Source: DIGJ01 sp031553075
GTDB lineage: Bacteria > Bacillota > Clostridia > Lachnospirales > Lachnospiraceae
DNA length: 14,622 nt
Direction of reading: 5' to 3'
NCBI GenBank assembly: GCA_031553075.1
Contig: JAVBLX010000185.1
Location: 1 to 14,622 of the forward strand
Shown here: piece by piece, positions 1 to 7,677 of the stretch
Numbering within the stretch: position 1 is the stretch's first letter
Layout: each line of letters starts with the position of its first letter
Notes under the pieces: model-generated
What the model was told of the DNA's origin: nothing
The model's database searches: none
The model's input: the letters and a program-made list of their open reading frames with translations, nothing else
Position numbers and translations under genes: made by a program

Positions 1-53
1 CGTACAGACTTTCTAGCACCGGTCTGTGAGGGCTTTATTTGCCAAATGATACG

Positions 54-87
54 AAAAAATAGGCCAGCTTTTGCTTTTACTGACCTA
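54..87 (-). terminator. Rho-independent terminator of a minus-strand gene
   Basis: On the minus strand a stem TAGGTCAG/CTGGCCTA (one G-T pair) with a 12-nt loop is followed directly by six T. The first arm includes the TAG stop codon (85-87) of the decayed reading frame upstream. It shows that a minus-strand gene once ended here with its 3' end intact. Confidence 0.6.
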
Positions 88-298
88 CTCTTGCTCTTTG
101 TCGTTATGAATATCCATTGAGGTGGGAATCAGAATTGCACCGGAATCACCTCCGAAGTTACGGCTCCATATGGTGTTCTGGAAATTGATCAAACAACTCC
201 TCCAGGCAAACCGCTGTGGCATAAACCGTGTCATGAGCCAGCATAATCACTTTTTTCCTTTGCAGAGTGCTCTCCTTTGCATTTTTAACAATTCTGCG
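85..298 (-). pseudogene. Decayed 3' end of an unidentified gene
   Basis: Two overlapping minus-strand frames look protein-like but are each short. One is open from 298 to a TAA at 158-160 and ends in LEELFDQFPEHHMEP. The other, whose best ATG is at 234, ends at TAG 85-87 with NFGGDSGAILIPTSMDIH. A single frameshift near 160 would join them, and the terminator directly behind supports a genuine gene end. I do not recognise the family. An alternative is that both frames are chance openings in non-coding DNA. The upstream part of the gene is not visible between 300 and 500. No function is assigned. Confidence 0.25.
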
Positions 299-358
299 CT
301 ACTTATTCTATGGTTGTTTTTAGGATGGGTATGCAGTGTTGTTTTTCTCTGCTAGCAG

Positions 359-452
359 GACTGGCAAATTTAAAGTAATATTTTAAAGACATAAAAATAG
401 AGGTGTTACATAGACCAAAAAACCTATGAAAACACCTCTCCTGATGCCAGTC
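359..452. repeat. Nested inverted repeats in intergenic DNA
   Basis: An outer pair GACTGGCA (359-366) / TGCCAGTC (445-452) encloses an inner pair AGAGGTGTT (399-407) / AACACCTCT (431-439), whose stem continues with CATAG/CTATG around the loop. No T-run follows either arm, so a simple terminator is unlikely. It may be a relic of a small mobile element or a structured RNA. The rest of 300-556 shows no gene. Confidence 0.4.
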
Positions 453-556
453 TTTGCTATATCTCTGCTGCCAATTGCATTCAAAATTATCCAGCCTTTG
501 TATTTTATTATAAATATTTTACTAACAAAAGTATATATCTAATCACCAAGCTTTTA

Positions 557-585
557 TTGAATTCCAATTTCCAAACTGTTATAAT
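557..585 (+). promoter_or_regulatory. Sigma-A-type promoter of the DUF4317 gene
   Basis: TTGAAT (557-562), a 17-nt spacer and TATAAT (580-585). Transcription would start near 592, leaving an untranslated leader of about 85 nt before the ATG at 678. No other operator-like element is obvious. Confidence 0.6.
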
Positions 586-677
586 CAACCTATTATCGAG
601 TCCATAGCCTTGATATTGTTCAGAAGAAATAATTTATTTGTAAGGAGCCACACAAATAAAAACTTTGGAGGTAAGGA

Positions 678-1319
678 ATGGGAACAATAAATAGAGATGA
701 TATGCTGGAGCTTACCAGACGTATGACCGTATCCCGCAACTGCTTTTCCAGAATAGCAGGGGCATATATGGATGAAGATGGATTTGTGGATGGAAGCTTT
801 AATACACATTTTCTTAAGCTGTCGTCAAGAGATCAAGAACGCAACCTTTCTATTGCGAAAGCAATTCCATTTTCTAAGACTAATGTGAATCTGAAGGATT
901 ACCCTTTTTCAAAAGAAGATGAAAAACCGGGAAGTATGTGGCAGATGCTTATGGCATTAAGGGATTGTGAACTAAAAAATGATGCGCTGTTATATACCTT
1001 TTATGAATATGTGGGAGAACGATATCAGTCCGAGCATCCCTATGCAATTTACATATTTTATGGAAACTATGATGTGCCTTTGAAAGCAAAAGACAAGCAA
1101 AGCCTGTGGGAATCAGAGGAAGTGTATTCATTTCTGATATGCGCAATCTGCCCGTTTTCTGGTGATTACGAAGCTGGAGAGCCTGAGTGCGGTTTTCTGT
1201 TCCCTGCTTTTACAGATAGAAGTACGGATATTCATGGTATAGAAATTTTTCAAGCAGATCCAGTGTCTCCACATACGGAATTAATTGATAGAATTATTTT
1301 TCAATCAGGTAAACAATGA
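678..1319 (+). CDS. DUF4317-type protein, C-terminally short
   Basis: The 213-residue protein matches the DUF4317 pattern from memory. It opens with a basic R-R-M-T...N-C-F-S-R-I-A-G-A-Y block. The middle has a W-Q-M-L-M-A-L-R-D-C-x-L-K-N-D-x-L-L segment and YDVPLKAKD. Then comes VYSFLICAICPFSGDYEAGE, followed by GFLFPAFTDRSTDIHGIEIF. Full-length members are, as I recall, well over 300 residues; this one stops just after the TDIH block and ELIDRIIF, so the C-terminal 40% or so is missing. No continuation is visible in other frames after 1319, and a hairpin terminator follows at once. The function of the family is unknown; no signal peptide or membrane segment is present, so it should be cytoplasmic. 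The start is set by GGAGGT at 667-672. It has its own promoter and terminator, so it is monocistronic. It could be a working short form or a decaying gene. Confidence 0.75.
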   Translation: MGTINRDDMLELTRRMTVSRNCFSRIAGAYMDEDGFVDGSFNTHFLKLSSRDQERNLSIAKAIPFSKTNVNLKDYPFSKEDEKPGSMWQMLMALRDCELKNDALLYTFYEYVGERYQSEHPYAIYIFYGNYDVPLKAKDKQSLWESEEVYSFLICAICPFSGDYEAGEPECGFLFPAFTDRSTDIHGIEIFQADPVSPHTELIDRIIFQSGKQ

Positions 1320-1329
1320 ATTTACTAAT

Positions 1330-1372
1330 GGCGTTGCCAACCTCTCCCTTTCCGGAACTGGTTGACAACGCC
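1330..1372 (+). terminator. Hairpin terminator after the DUF4317 gene
   Basis: GGCGTTG (1330-1336) pairs with CAACGCC (1366-1372). After one mismatch the stem continues CAACC/GGTTG, with a 17-nt loop. The following AATCTACTTTAATTTCTT is only moderately T-rich. It lies 10 nt after the stop codon. Confidence 0.5.
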
Positions 1373-1423
1373 AATCTACTTTAATTTCTTCTATACCCAA
1401 TGCAGTTAAATTATTTACAATTT

Positions 1424-1452
1424 TTGTCACATGACTGACATTAATTTACATT
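1424..1452 (+). promoter_or_regulatory. Candidate promoter of the LRR gene
   Basis: TTGTCA (1424-1429), a 17-nt spacer and TACATT (1447-1452). The -10 box is imperfect, so this is only a candidate. It would give a leader of about 55 nt. Confidence 0.3.
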
Positions 1453-1512
1453 ATTCTGTTTGCGTAGCATGAATTAAATTATGGCGCAAATCTTGCCCAG
1501 ATAGGAGTGCAA

Positions 1513-3276
1513 ATGAAAAAACTATTTTTATTACTTTTTACCTTTCTATTTTTCGGCTTTCTTGCAACTGCAAGTGCAAAGGCTGAAACCACCAGCTACA
1601 AAGATGCAAATGACCAGGCGGCTCTGGAAGCAATTATCGCTTCTCAGCCACAGGCAACCACTGCCCCTACCGTTATATGGAACAACAATGGCCGCCTGAC
1701 TTCTTTTTACTGGTCCGGCGCAAATCTTACCAGAGAGTTAGACATAAGAAACCTGACCGCTCTGGAATCTCTGGAAGTTTACGGTGAGACACTTACCAGT
1801 TTAAAAGTAGATGGACTATCCAACTTAAAGTACTTCCGTTTCCTATCCCATGAAATTACAACCTTGGACCTGAGCGGATTAACCAGTTTGGAAACCCTAG
1901 ACCTCGGCTCTAATGTAGATGATCTTTTTGATGGCAAACCAAGCAATTATTTTGCATTAACGCAGCTGGATTTGAGTGGATTGACTAATCTGAAAACCCT
2001 GAACCTTTTTGCCAATAAAATAGAAAGTCTGGATTTAAGCAATTTATCTCAGCTTGAGGTTGCTGATCTAAGCTGGAATCAGCTTACCACCTTAAACTTA
2101 AGTGGCTGTTACAAGCTCCAAAAACTGTTTTGTCCTGGCAATCAGCTAACGACTCTAGCTCTTGACAATTGTAGCAATTTGACTCATTTGGATTGTGATA
2201 AAAATCAAATAAAAGAGTTAAGCCTGAACCATATGACCGAGCTGAACTTTCTTTCGGTTGAATATAATAAATTAACCAAATTGGAACTGAAAGGGCTGAC
2301 CAAACTACGTTACTTATCCTTTGCTGATAACAACAGCATGACGAAATTAACTCTAGATGGGCTATCCAGTCTGACAAGCGTATACGGGCGTAACCATAAA
2401 GCTTTAAAAGAATGTAGTGTTACCAATCTGCCCAAATTAAAGGATTTGTCCATCAGTAAAGGAGCTATCTCCAAACTCACCTTGCGTGGTTTACCCAATT
2501 TAAAAACTATCTATTTTGAAGATAATAAATTGAAAACAATCAGCTTTAATGGGTTACCAAAGCTTGATTATATTCATTTAGATGGTAATCTCCTTACAAC
2601 GCTTACTGTGCCAGCCACTGCAACATCCTTTTCATGTGAAAATAATGCATTAACAAAATTGGATTTAGCCAAAGCAACCAAACTAAAAGAACTCCGTTGC
2701 GGAAACAATAAATTAACCAGCTTGAATTTGAGCAAGTCCAAGAAATTGACCACTCTTTCCTGCCGCAATAACAGACTGACCAGATTAGATGTCAATCACT
2801 TAACCCAGATGACCGATTTAAATTGCAGTGGAAACAAACTCTCTTCCCTTAATTTAAAAGGAATGAAAAAGCTCATAAACCTGAGTATTTATAATAACTC
2901 ATTTAAAAAACTCAGCATCACTTCTCTTCCGACAAATGCAATGGTTTTCTGTAGCAATAATCTAACCCTGACGAAACTGAAGAGCCAGTCAAAAGTCAAG
3001 ATTGTTAAGGTAAGTTCTGTTGTTAATAAATATACCGGATCCAAAAGCTATTCCGTTAAAAAAGGGGAAACTATCGTTTTTGAACTTCCTTATAATTATC
3101 GGATCGACAGTACTTCGAAAACCTATGACTATACCGCCAAAGATGAGTATTACCTTGCTGGTAGTAGCTTCCAGACCATGACTGGACGGTCAAAAGGATC
3201 TTCTGTATACAAAGTATATAATGTCTATGACTATGAACGGGACTATTTAGGAAAGATAACGGTTAATGTGAAATAA
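1513..3276 (+). CDS. Secreted leucine-rich-repeat protein
   Basis: The 587-residue product has a classical signal peptide: KK, a hydrophobic run from about 4 to 20, and A-K-A before a likely cleavage at 24/25. From about residue 70 to 490 it consists of some 20 leucine-rich repeats of about 21 residues, of the form L-x-x-L-x-L-S-x-x-x-x-L-x-x-L-x-C/L-x-x-N-x, several with Cys in the strand (LHDCDKNQ-type units). The last ~95 residues leave the repeat pattern and are rich in Tyr, Ser, Lys and beta-branched residues (VKKGETIVFELPYNYR), suggesting a beta-sandwich cap that I cannot name. No LPxTG anchor, SLH or choline-binding module is visible, so it is probably released or held non-covalently. 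ATG 1513 is preferred to GTG 1507 because AGGAG (1503-1507) lies 5 nt before it. LRR proteins of this kind bind proteins or glycans; the ligand here is unknown. Confidence 0.85.
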   Translation: MKKLFLLLFTFLFFGFLATASAKAETTSYKDANDQAALEAIIASQPQATTAPTVIWNNNGRLTSFYWSGANLTRELDIRNLTALESLEVYGETLTSLKVDGLSNLKYFRFLSHEITTLDLSGLTSLETLDLGSNVDDLFDGKPSNYFALTQLDLSGLTNLKTLNLFANKIESLDLSNLSQLEVADLSWNQLTTLNLSGCYKLQKLFCPGNQLTTLALDNCSNLTHLDCDKNQIKELSLNHMTELNFLSVEYNKLTKLELKGLTKLRYLSFADNNSMTKLTLDGLSSLTSVYGRNHKALKECSVTNLPKLKDLSISKGAISKLTLRGLPNLKTIYFEDNKLKTISFNGLPKLDYIHLDGNLLTTLTVPATATSFSCENNALTKLDLAKATKLKELRCGNNKLTSLNLSKSKKLTTLSCRNNRLTRLDVNHLTQMTDLNCSGNKLSSLNLKGMKKLINLSIYNNSFKKLSITSLPTNAMVFCSNNLTLTKLKSQSKVKIVKVSSVVNKYTGSKSYSVKKGETIVFELPYNYRIDSTSKTYDYTAKDEYYLAGSSFQTMTGRSKGSSVYKVYNVYDYERDYLGKITVNVK

Positions 3277-3311
3277 AGCAAAAAATTGTAGTTTTGATTT
3301 GAGTTGCTTTA
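3274..3311. terminator. Weak bidirectional terminator between convergent genes
   Basis: TAAAGCAA (3274-3281) pairs with TTGCTTTA (3304-3311), with a possible inner AAAA/TTTT stem. It fills the gap between the stop codons of the LRR gene (plus) and the diguanylate cyclase gene (minus). The stem is AT-rich and the T-run poor, so termination strength is doubtful. Confidence 0.35.
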
Positions 3312-3330
3312 AATATTTCCTTTGAAATTC

Positions 3331-5517
3331 TTATGTCCAATCAGAAGATGAAAAGGTGTACTTATTTCGTCCACTCTGCTTCGAAATGTACAATGCCTGG
3401 TCGGCACGATTCAAATAATCCATGCCTGTTTGTGTATGTTCAGCCGTACTTGTAGCAATTCCCATTGATATACTGACCCTGTCTGCTACTTTGTTTCCTG
3501 CATGAGGGATATTGAGGCTTTTGATGGCTTCGAACATTTTATCTGCGATAATCCGTGCTCCTGCCTCATCCGTATGAGGTAAAACAACTGCAAATTCCTC
3601 ACCGCCATATCGTGCTACAAAGTCATCTTTTCGCTGTAAGCATGTGTCGAGTGTATTCGCCACCAACTTAATACATTCATCACCTTTACCATGTCCGTAC
3701 ATATCATTAAAGCGCTTGAAATGGTCTATATCGATCATAAAAACGGTAATGGCGCTCATGGAACGTGAAAGCAATGGAATTGTTTTCTCTAAATTTTCGT
3801 CTAAATATCTTCTGTTATATATACCGGTAAGTGCGTCCTTTTCATTTAGTATCTTCATCAAAGCGATAGTGTTTTTATTTTGTCGCAGGTTTTTCATCAT
3901 CAAGAGGATAATCACCAGAACCATTGCAGAAAAAACAATAATAACGACCAAAAGCCATATTTGCTGCATATAGCGCATGCGTATATATTCGGATTGGTAC
4001 TTATCGCTTTTCACTCTCCATTCTCTCAATGCCGTTGGATTCAAAATATGGTACAAGTTCATGGACTCGTTGTATAATGTATTGAACTCCTTGTTTTGCG
4101 CCCCATACATCATGAGCATGGACGCCTCGGCAGTCAGCCCCGTTACCTCGCGCAGACTATAATCCTTTTTTATGAAATACTCATAATTAAACGTCATTTC
4201 ACTCATGAATAGCGCATCCAACTTGCCGTTTTTCAAGTAGCTGAGAAGCTTTTCACGGCTTCCATCAATAACTGGGGTATTCCCTGTTGTGTTATTCCAA
4301 CCGAGATAATCGGTAGCTAGAGGGGTCGTGCCAATGATTTTTCCAGCAAGCTCGCTATGACTGTCGTAGCGAGCATATGTGCGAATCGTATCCATCCATA
4401 AAATCGGAGAAAATGTAAACGAAGGATCATTCCAAATATCCATATTATAGTACGCACCAACAGCGGCCAGGCATGTCCCCTTTTTGAGCAATTCCTTTGC
4501 AGAGTCGACCCCGTCCAGAAAGTCATTGGGTGAGATATAATAAATTGGGATGCCGGTCAACTCCTCGAAGATTTCGTTGATTTCTGGCTGCATCCCCTTT
4601 AATACACCATTCTCCTCATAACACAGAGGATAGAGGATAGCCTCGGCAAACATGGGGATTTTATCACAATTTGCCTGCAAATATGCAATCTCCTCTGCAA
4701 AACGCTCCCGCATGTATTGCAGCAATGCCTCATTGCGTAGAGCGGTAACTCTATCTTTTATTTGTGTGTTTTCACTGATGTATCGATTAAGCAGCGTGAC
4801 GAGTGGGCGCAGCTCCTCCTTTCCGCTGATAAATCCTTGATCAACATAGAAATTGTCTATGGAGAACTCAAGGCGAATGTCGTCGTTGTTTAAAAGCTCC
4901 AGCTCTGCATTATCAACTGTAGCAAAAGCATCAATTAAGCCACTCTGCAATCCCTCAATCATCGCTTCCATCGTGGAAAAATAAATGGTGCTGCCCTCCG
5001 GCCCCAGATATGCCTGCATCGTTCTTGAAATTACAGAACCTTCCAACAGTCCAATCGATCGGTTGAATAGACCAGACATAGAATTCACCGGTTCCGATAC
5101 CCGTGACACAATTTTGGAATAACTTCGGTAAAACGGGTCTACCGTCAAATACTTTTGACGCCGAGCTTCTGAGATGGCAATCGGTCCATAAAAATCAACT
5201 TCGCCATTTTCGACTTGGACAAACGCATCATGCCAATTATTCTTTATCAACTCCACCGTAAGTCCAAATTCCTTTTCCAGTACGTCGAGAATCGGGGTAA
5301 TCAAACTATATGACCTTCCATCATATTCATATACTACCAAATCGTATGAATATGAGATAGTAATGGGGCGCTCTCGTAAAGAGTCCAAATAAGCTTGTTC
5401 CTCTGTCGTCAGAATAAATTGGGAAGTATCTTCTGCTTTTGCAACAAACACGCAGGTAATGAGCAAACCCAAAATACAAAGCATGGTCATCATTCTGAAT
5501 ATATACGTTTTTTTCAA
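3331..5517 (-). CDS. Membrane diguanylate cyclase with two extracytoplasmic solute-binding domains
   Basis: This 728-residue protein should make cyclic di-GMP from two GTP in response to an external ligand. After an N-terminal signal or anchor helix (about residues 8-27) come two family-3 solute-binding-like domains, about 45-265 and 275-500. The first contains ITISYSYDLVVYEYDG, VENGEVDFYGPIAISEARR and GLLEGS; the second contains GVLKGMQPEINEIFEELTGI and LKNGKLDALF. A transmembrane helix follows at about 520-542, then a short linker and a GGDEF domain with DALTGIYNRRYL (from 561), MIDIDHFKRFND and the active-site loop GGEEF (638-642). RxxD (RKDD) lies exactly five residues before GGEEF, so the inhibitory product-binding site is intact. 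The start is TTG 5517, placed 8 nt after GGAG (5529-5526); an in-frame TTG at 5535 is less well placed. No EAL or HD-GYP partner is in the window. The ligand, perhaps an amino acid, is not known. Confidence 0.9.
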   Translation of the reverse strand: MKKTYIFRMMTMLCILGLLITCVFVAKAEDTSQFILTTEEQAYLDSLRERPITISYSYDLVVYEYDGRSYSLITPILDVLEKEFGLTVELIKNNWHDAFVQVENGEVDFYGPIAISEARRQKYLTVDPFYRSYSKIVSRVSEPVNSMSGLFNRSIGLLEGSVISRTMQAYLGPEGSTIYFSTMEAMIEGLQSGLIDAFATVDNAELELLNNDDIRLEFSIDNFYVDQGFISGKEELRPLVTLLNRYISENTQIKDRVTALRNEALLQYMRERFAEEIAYLQANCDKIPMFAEAILYPLCYEENGVLKGMQPEINEIFEELTGIPIYYISPNDFLDGVDSAKELLKKGTCLAAVGAYYNMDIWNDPSFTFSPILWMDTIRTYARYDSHSELAGKIIGTTPLATDYLGWNNTTGNTPVIDGSREKLLSYLKNGKLDALFMSEMTFNYEYFIKKDYSLREVTGLTAEASMLMMYGAQNKEFNTLYNESMNLYHILNPTALREWRVKSDKYQSEYIRMRYMQQIWLLVVIIVFSAMVLVIILLMMKNLRQNKNTIALMKILNEKDALTGIYNRRYLDENLEKTIPLLSRSMSAITVFMIDIDHFKRFNDMYGHGKGDECIKLVANTLDTCLQRKDDFVARYGGEEFAVVLPHTDEAGARIIADKMFEAIKSLNIPHAGNKVADRVSISMGIATSTAEHTQTGMDYLNRADQALYISKQSGRNKYTFSSSDWT

Positions 5518-5556
5518 GTCGTTTTCTCCAATCAAATAGTCAAAATAATTATTGGT

Positions 5557-5585
5557 ATTATATCATATGGTTACTAATTTTTCCA
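5557..5585 (-). promoter_or_regulatory. Candidate promoter of the diguanylate cyclase gene
   Basis: On the minus strand TGGAAA (5585-5580), 17 nt, then TATAAT (5562-5557). The -10 box is perfect and the -35 box weak. The leader to TTG 5517 would be about 33 nt. Confidence 0.45.
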
Positions 5586-5606
5586 TATTGAATTAGAATA
5601 TTTACA

Positions 5607-5642
5607 GCAAAAAAGGGAGTCCCTACGGGCTCCCTTTTTTGC
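5607..5642 (-). terminator. Strong terminator of the AlbA_2 operon
   Basis: GCAAAAAAGGGAG (5607-5619) and CTCCCTTTTTTGC (5630-5642) are perfectly complementary, with an inner CCC/GGG stem and a 3-nt loop. It has T-runs on both strands, but only minus-strand genes approach it, so it should end the transcript from 7361 downward and insulate the cyclase gene behind it. Confidence 0.8.
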
Positions 5643-5802
5643 TTACAAGCGGATTGTTGTTTGTATTGTTTCTTAAATATGTTCTGTCAATAATAAGATA
5701 CTGGTTCTTATCATCAAGAGGTAATGGCTTTAATTTAACATCCATTGACTCAAAAAATCGATATAGACCCTGCACATCATATTGGCATACTTGTTCCTCC
5801 AT
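5623..5802 (-). CDS. Possible small ORF downstream of the AlbA_2 gene
   Basis: A 59-codon frame starts with MEEQVCQYDVQGLYRFFESM and ends with LVSKKGSP. Its composition is protein-like (KLKPLPLDDKNQYLIIDRTY). It begins 47 nt after the AlbA_2 stop codon on the same transcript, and its TAG lies inside the terminator hairpin. The ribosome site is poor: AGG is 13 nt before the ATG, and a TGA sits directly before the start. I do not recognise it. It may be a true small partner gene, the fragment of a longer gene cut by the terminator-bearing segment, or chance. Confidence 0.3.
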   Translation of the reverse strand: MEEQVCQYDVQGLYRFFESMDVKLKPLPLDDKNQYLIIDRTYLRNNTNNNPLVSKKGSP

Positions 5803-5849
5803 TCAAAATATTTTTCCTGTACTAAACTCTATTTTATTTTAGTTCCTGT

Positions 5850-7361
5850 CTAATGAACCTTCCACTGACCAACCCGATTATTACCAAATCGTTGGATTTT
5901 CCCTGATTCCTTCAAATCTGCAAGTGTTCTTTTAATTTTGCTAATTGAAAACCCGGTATTTATTGCCAGCTGTTTATGTGTAATAAAAGGATTTTCCATA
6001 ATCTGTTTCAAAACAATCTTCTCATTATTTGAAATAGGTTCCCTTTGTTTATTAATAGATTCATTAGGTTCATAAATAAGTTCATTGGGTTCACAAATGG
6101 GTTCACAAATGGGTTCAGTGGGTCCAAAAATAGGTTCATTGGGTTCACAAACAAGTTCATTATTTCCTAATTCATAATCAAAAGAATACTCCTCATCTAA
6201 TGGAACTATAATTCTGAAAATATCACCCTCTTTAAACATTGGATCCTTTCCTGAATAAAGCTTACTATATTTAAATAATTTATGAACACCTGAACCAAGT
6301 CTATCCGCTCTGCCAATATTTCGAAAAAACGATGCAATTAATGGATTTTTCGGATTAGGTTCAAGGTTATCTGGAGTGATAAATCCATCTTTAGATGCCC
6401 TGCTTGCATTCTCTGTATACATCTGATCCTTTTGAATCACAAACTTAGCTGCATAAGAACTTGTAAATTCCCTGTGCATTAGCGCATTGCTAATAATCTC
6501 TCTTGCAATAATATTTCTCAGGCTTACTCTGTTTTCATTTTCCAAAAAAAATTTGTCTGGTAAATTCTTCTTAGCAAAATCCATCAATTGATCAAAGCTT
6601 TCTATGAGATTTGTTCTGATAACCTCCCGATCATCATATCTATCTATATTAACCTTTCTTACAATCGCATCTGTCTCATATGCAGGACATACATTCTGAA
6701 TAACCTCATCCTTACCCAGCAATAGAATAGCCGCAAGGTTATATCCTGTTTCTCCCGTTGCAATATCTGTTCCATATAAACCAGCACTTCTTAATAGCTC
6801 CTGATTTGACATGGTCTCCCATGGATGGCTTCCTCCTGCATAATTCACTGCCATTTGACGAATACGTGGCAGTAAGTCCAGGCGCAAATCATCCAATGTT
6901 GCATATGGGTATATCTTTTTCTCTGTAAAAATATTTTGCTTGCGAATATACATTGATGCGATCTGAGCCGTTGCAGTCACTTTCACATCTGCATCGTTCA
7001 CTCTGTCATATATTACTTTTTTAAAGCTATGCACTTCCGCACTTGGCGGCACATGAACATGAATTACCGTATGTCCATCATACATCAATAATTCTGGTGA
7101 CAGATATATTGTCGGGGTAAACACACTGGAGTTGCTAATGATAGTAATGAAATTGTTTATCATATCTGATGCTGCTTTTTGGGGAACCCCGACTACTGTT
7201 CCATCATTCAATACGCCCATAAATAAATCCCCACCAAAACGGTTTAAAAATGAGCAAACACTTTCATATACATCATGCTCAATACCATTTCCACAGCGTT
7301 TAAATTCTACTGCGACATTTTCTCCAATGGTAAGTATCGACTCAAATGTTTTAATATCCAT
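5850..7361 (-). CDS. Schlafen AlbA_2 / GHKL-like ATP-binding / winged-helix protein
   Basis: This 503-residue protein has the layout often annotated as a RecG-like ATP-binding regulator, though it has no helicase motifs. Residues about 10-130 form an AlbA_2 (Schlafen-type) nucleic-acid-binding domain, with VEFKR at 18-22 and FGGDLFMGVLNDGTVVGV at 43-59. Residues about 280-390 carry a HATPase_c_4-like GHKL fold: REIISNALMHREF at 287-299 (N-box Glu and Asn) and RLGSGVHKLFK at 354-364. A repetitive linker (about 401-443) leads to a winged helix (about 445-503; HKQLAINTGFSISKIKRTL). Such proteins are thought to be transcriptional regulators or accessory defence-related factors; which applies here is unknown. 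ATG 7361 follows GGAGGAG; the in-frame upstream extension to 7394 is rejected because that ribosome site lies within it. It has its own promoter and a strong terminator downstream. Confidence 0.8.
   Translation of the reverse strand: MDIKTFESILTIGENVAVEFKRCGNGIEHDVYESVCSFLNRFGGDLFMGVLNDGTVVGVPQKAASDMINNFITIISNSSVFTPTIYLSPELLMYDGHTVIHVHVPPSAEVHSFKKVIYDRVNDADVKVTATAQIASMYIRKQNIFTEKKIYPYATLDDLRLDLLPRIRQMAVNYAGGSHPWETMSNQELLRSAGLYGTDIATGETGYNLAAILLLGKDEVIQNVCPAYETDAIVRKVNIDRYDDREVIRTNLIESFDQLMDFAKKNLPDKFFLENENRVSLRNIIAREIISNALMHREFTSSYAAKFVIQKDQMYTENASRASKDGFITPDNLEPNPKNPLIASFFRNIGRADRLGSGVHKLFKYSKLYSGKDPMFKEGDIFRIIVPLDEEYSFDYELGNNELVCEPNEPIFGPTEPICEPICEPNELIYEPNESINKQREPISNNEKIVLKQIMENPFITHKQLAINTGFSISKIKRTLADLKESGKIQRFGNNRVGQWKVH
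6033..6161 (-). repeat. Heptad-coding repeat linker with 12-bp tandem duplication
   Basis: Residues 401-443 of the AlbA_2 protein are built from seven-residue units, e.g. NELVCEP, NEPIFGP, TEPICEP, NELIYEP, NESINKQ (21-nt period). One unit is only four residues (ICEP). It corresponds to an exact tandem copy GGGTTCACAAAT at 6087-6098 and 6099-6110 (plus-strand reading). All changes keep the reading frame, so the linker can lengthen or shorten without breaking the protein. Confidence 0.75.
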
Positions 7362-7445
7362 TTTGTTCACTCCTCCAATCATAATAAATATCATATACTT
7401 AGATGTAAAAGCTTTATTCGCCTCACAAAAAATATGTTATTGTCA

Positions 7446-7475
7446 AGTATAGCACAGGTTTGATAATGGTGTAAA
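7446..7475 (-). promoter_or_regulatory. Promoter of the AlbA_2 gene
   Basis: On the minus strand TTTACA (7475-7470), an 18-nt spacer and TATACT (7451-7446). The leader to ATG 7361 would be about 75-80 nt. A TTGACA (7446-7441 region) also lies just downstream but has no good -10 partner. Confidence 0.5.
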
Positions 7476-7570
7476 GTCTAGTCATTTCTTGAATCAGGGT
7501 TTGTTTCAGCATCACATAGTGTTCCACGCTTAGATAAAAAGATTCTTTAATATCTTTCTCCTCTTCATAC

Positions 7571-7600
7571 AAAAATAGGCCTACCTTTCGATAGGGCTAA
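7571..7600 (-). terminator. Terminator of the GH42-GH35 operon
   Basis: On the minus strand TAGCCCTA (7599-7592) pairs with TAGGCCTA (7583-7576) with one C-C mismatch and an 8-nt loop, followed by TTTTTG. It is about 80 nt after the GH35 stop codon. The remaining intergenic DNA 7476-7570 and 7601-7677 shows nothing else. Confidence 0.55.
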
Positions 7601-7677
7601 ATATTTCCGATTACAAATCGCTTCATCTCTACTATTACTATACGTAATCCATAGAATTATGTAATGACATTTTTTAC

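Noticed and set aside
1507..1512. GTG start of the LRR gene
   Set aside because: The GTG overlaps the AGGAG ribosome site; ATG 1513 is correctly spaced.
5639..5842. A 67-codon plus-strand frame after the strong terminator
   Set aside because: It is the complement of the small minus-strand ORF and lacks start signals.
7362..7394. Longer N-terminus for the AlbA_2 protein
   Set aside because: The extension contains the GGAGGAG ribosome site for ATG 7361.
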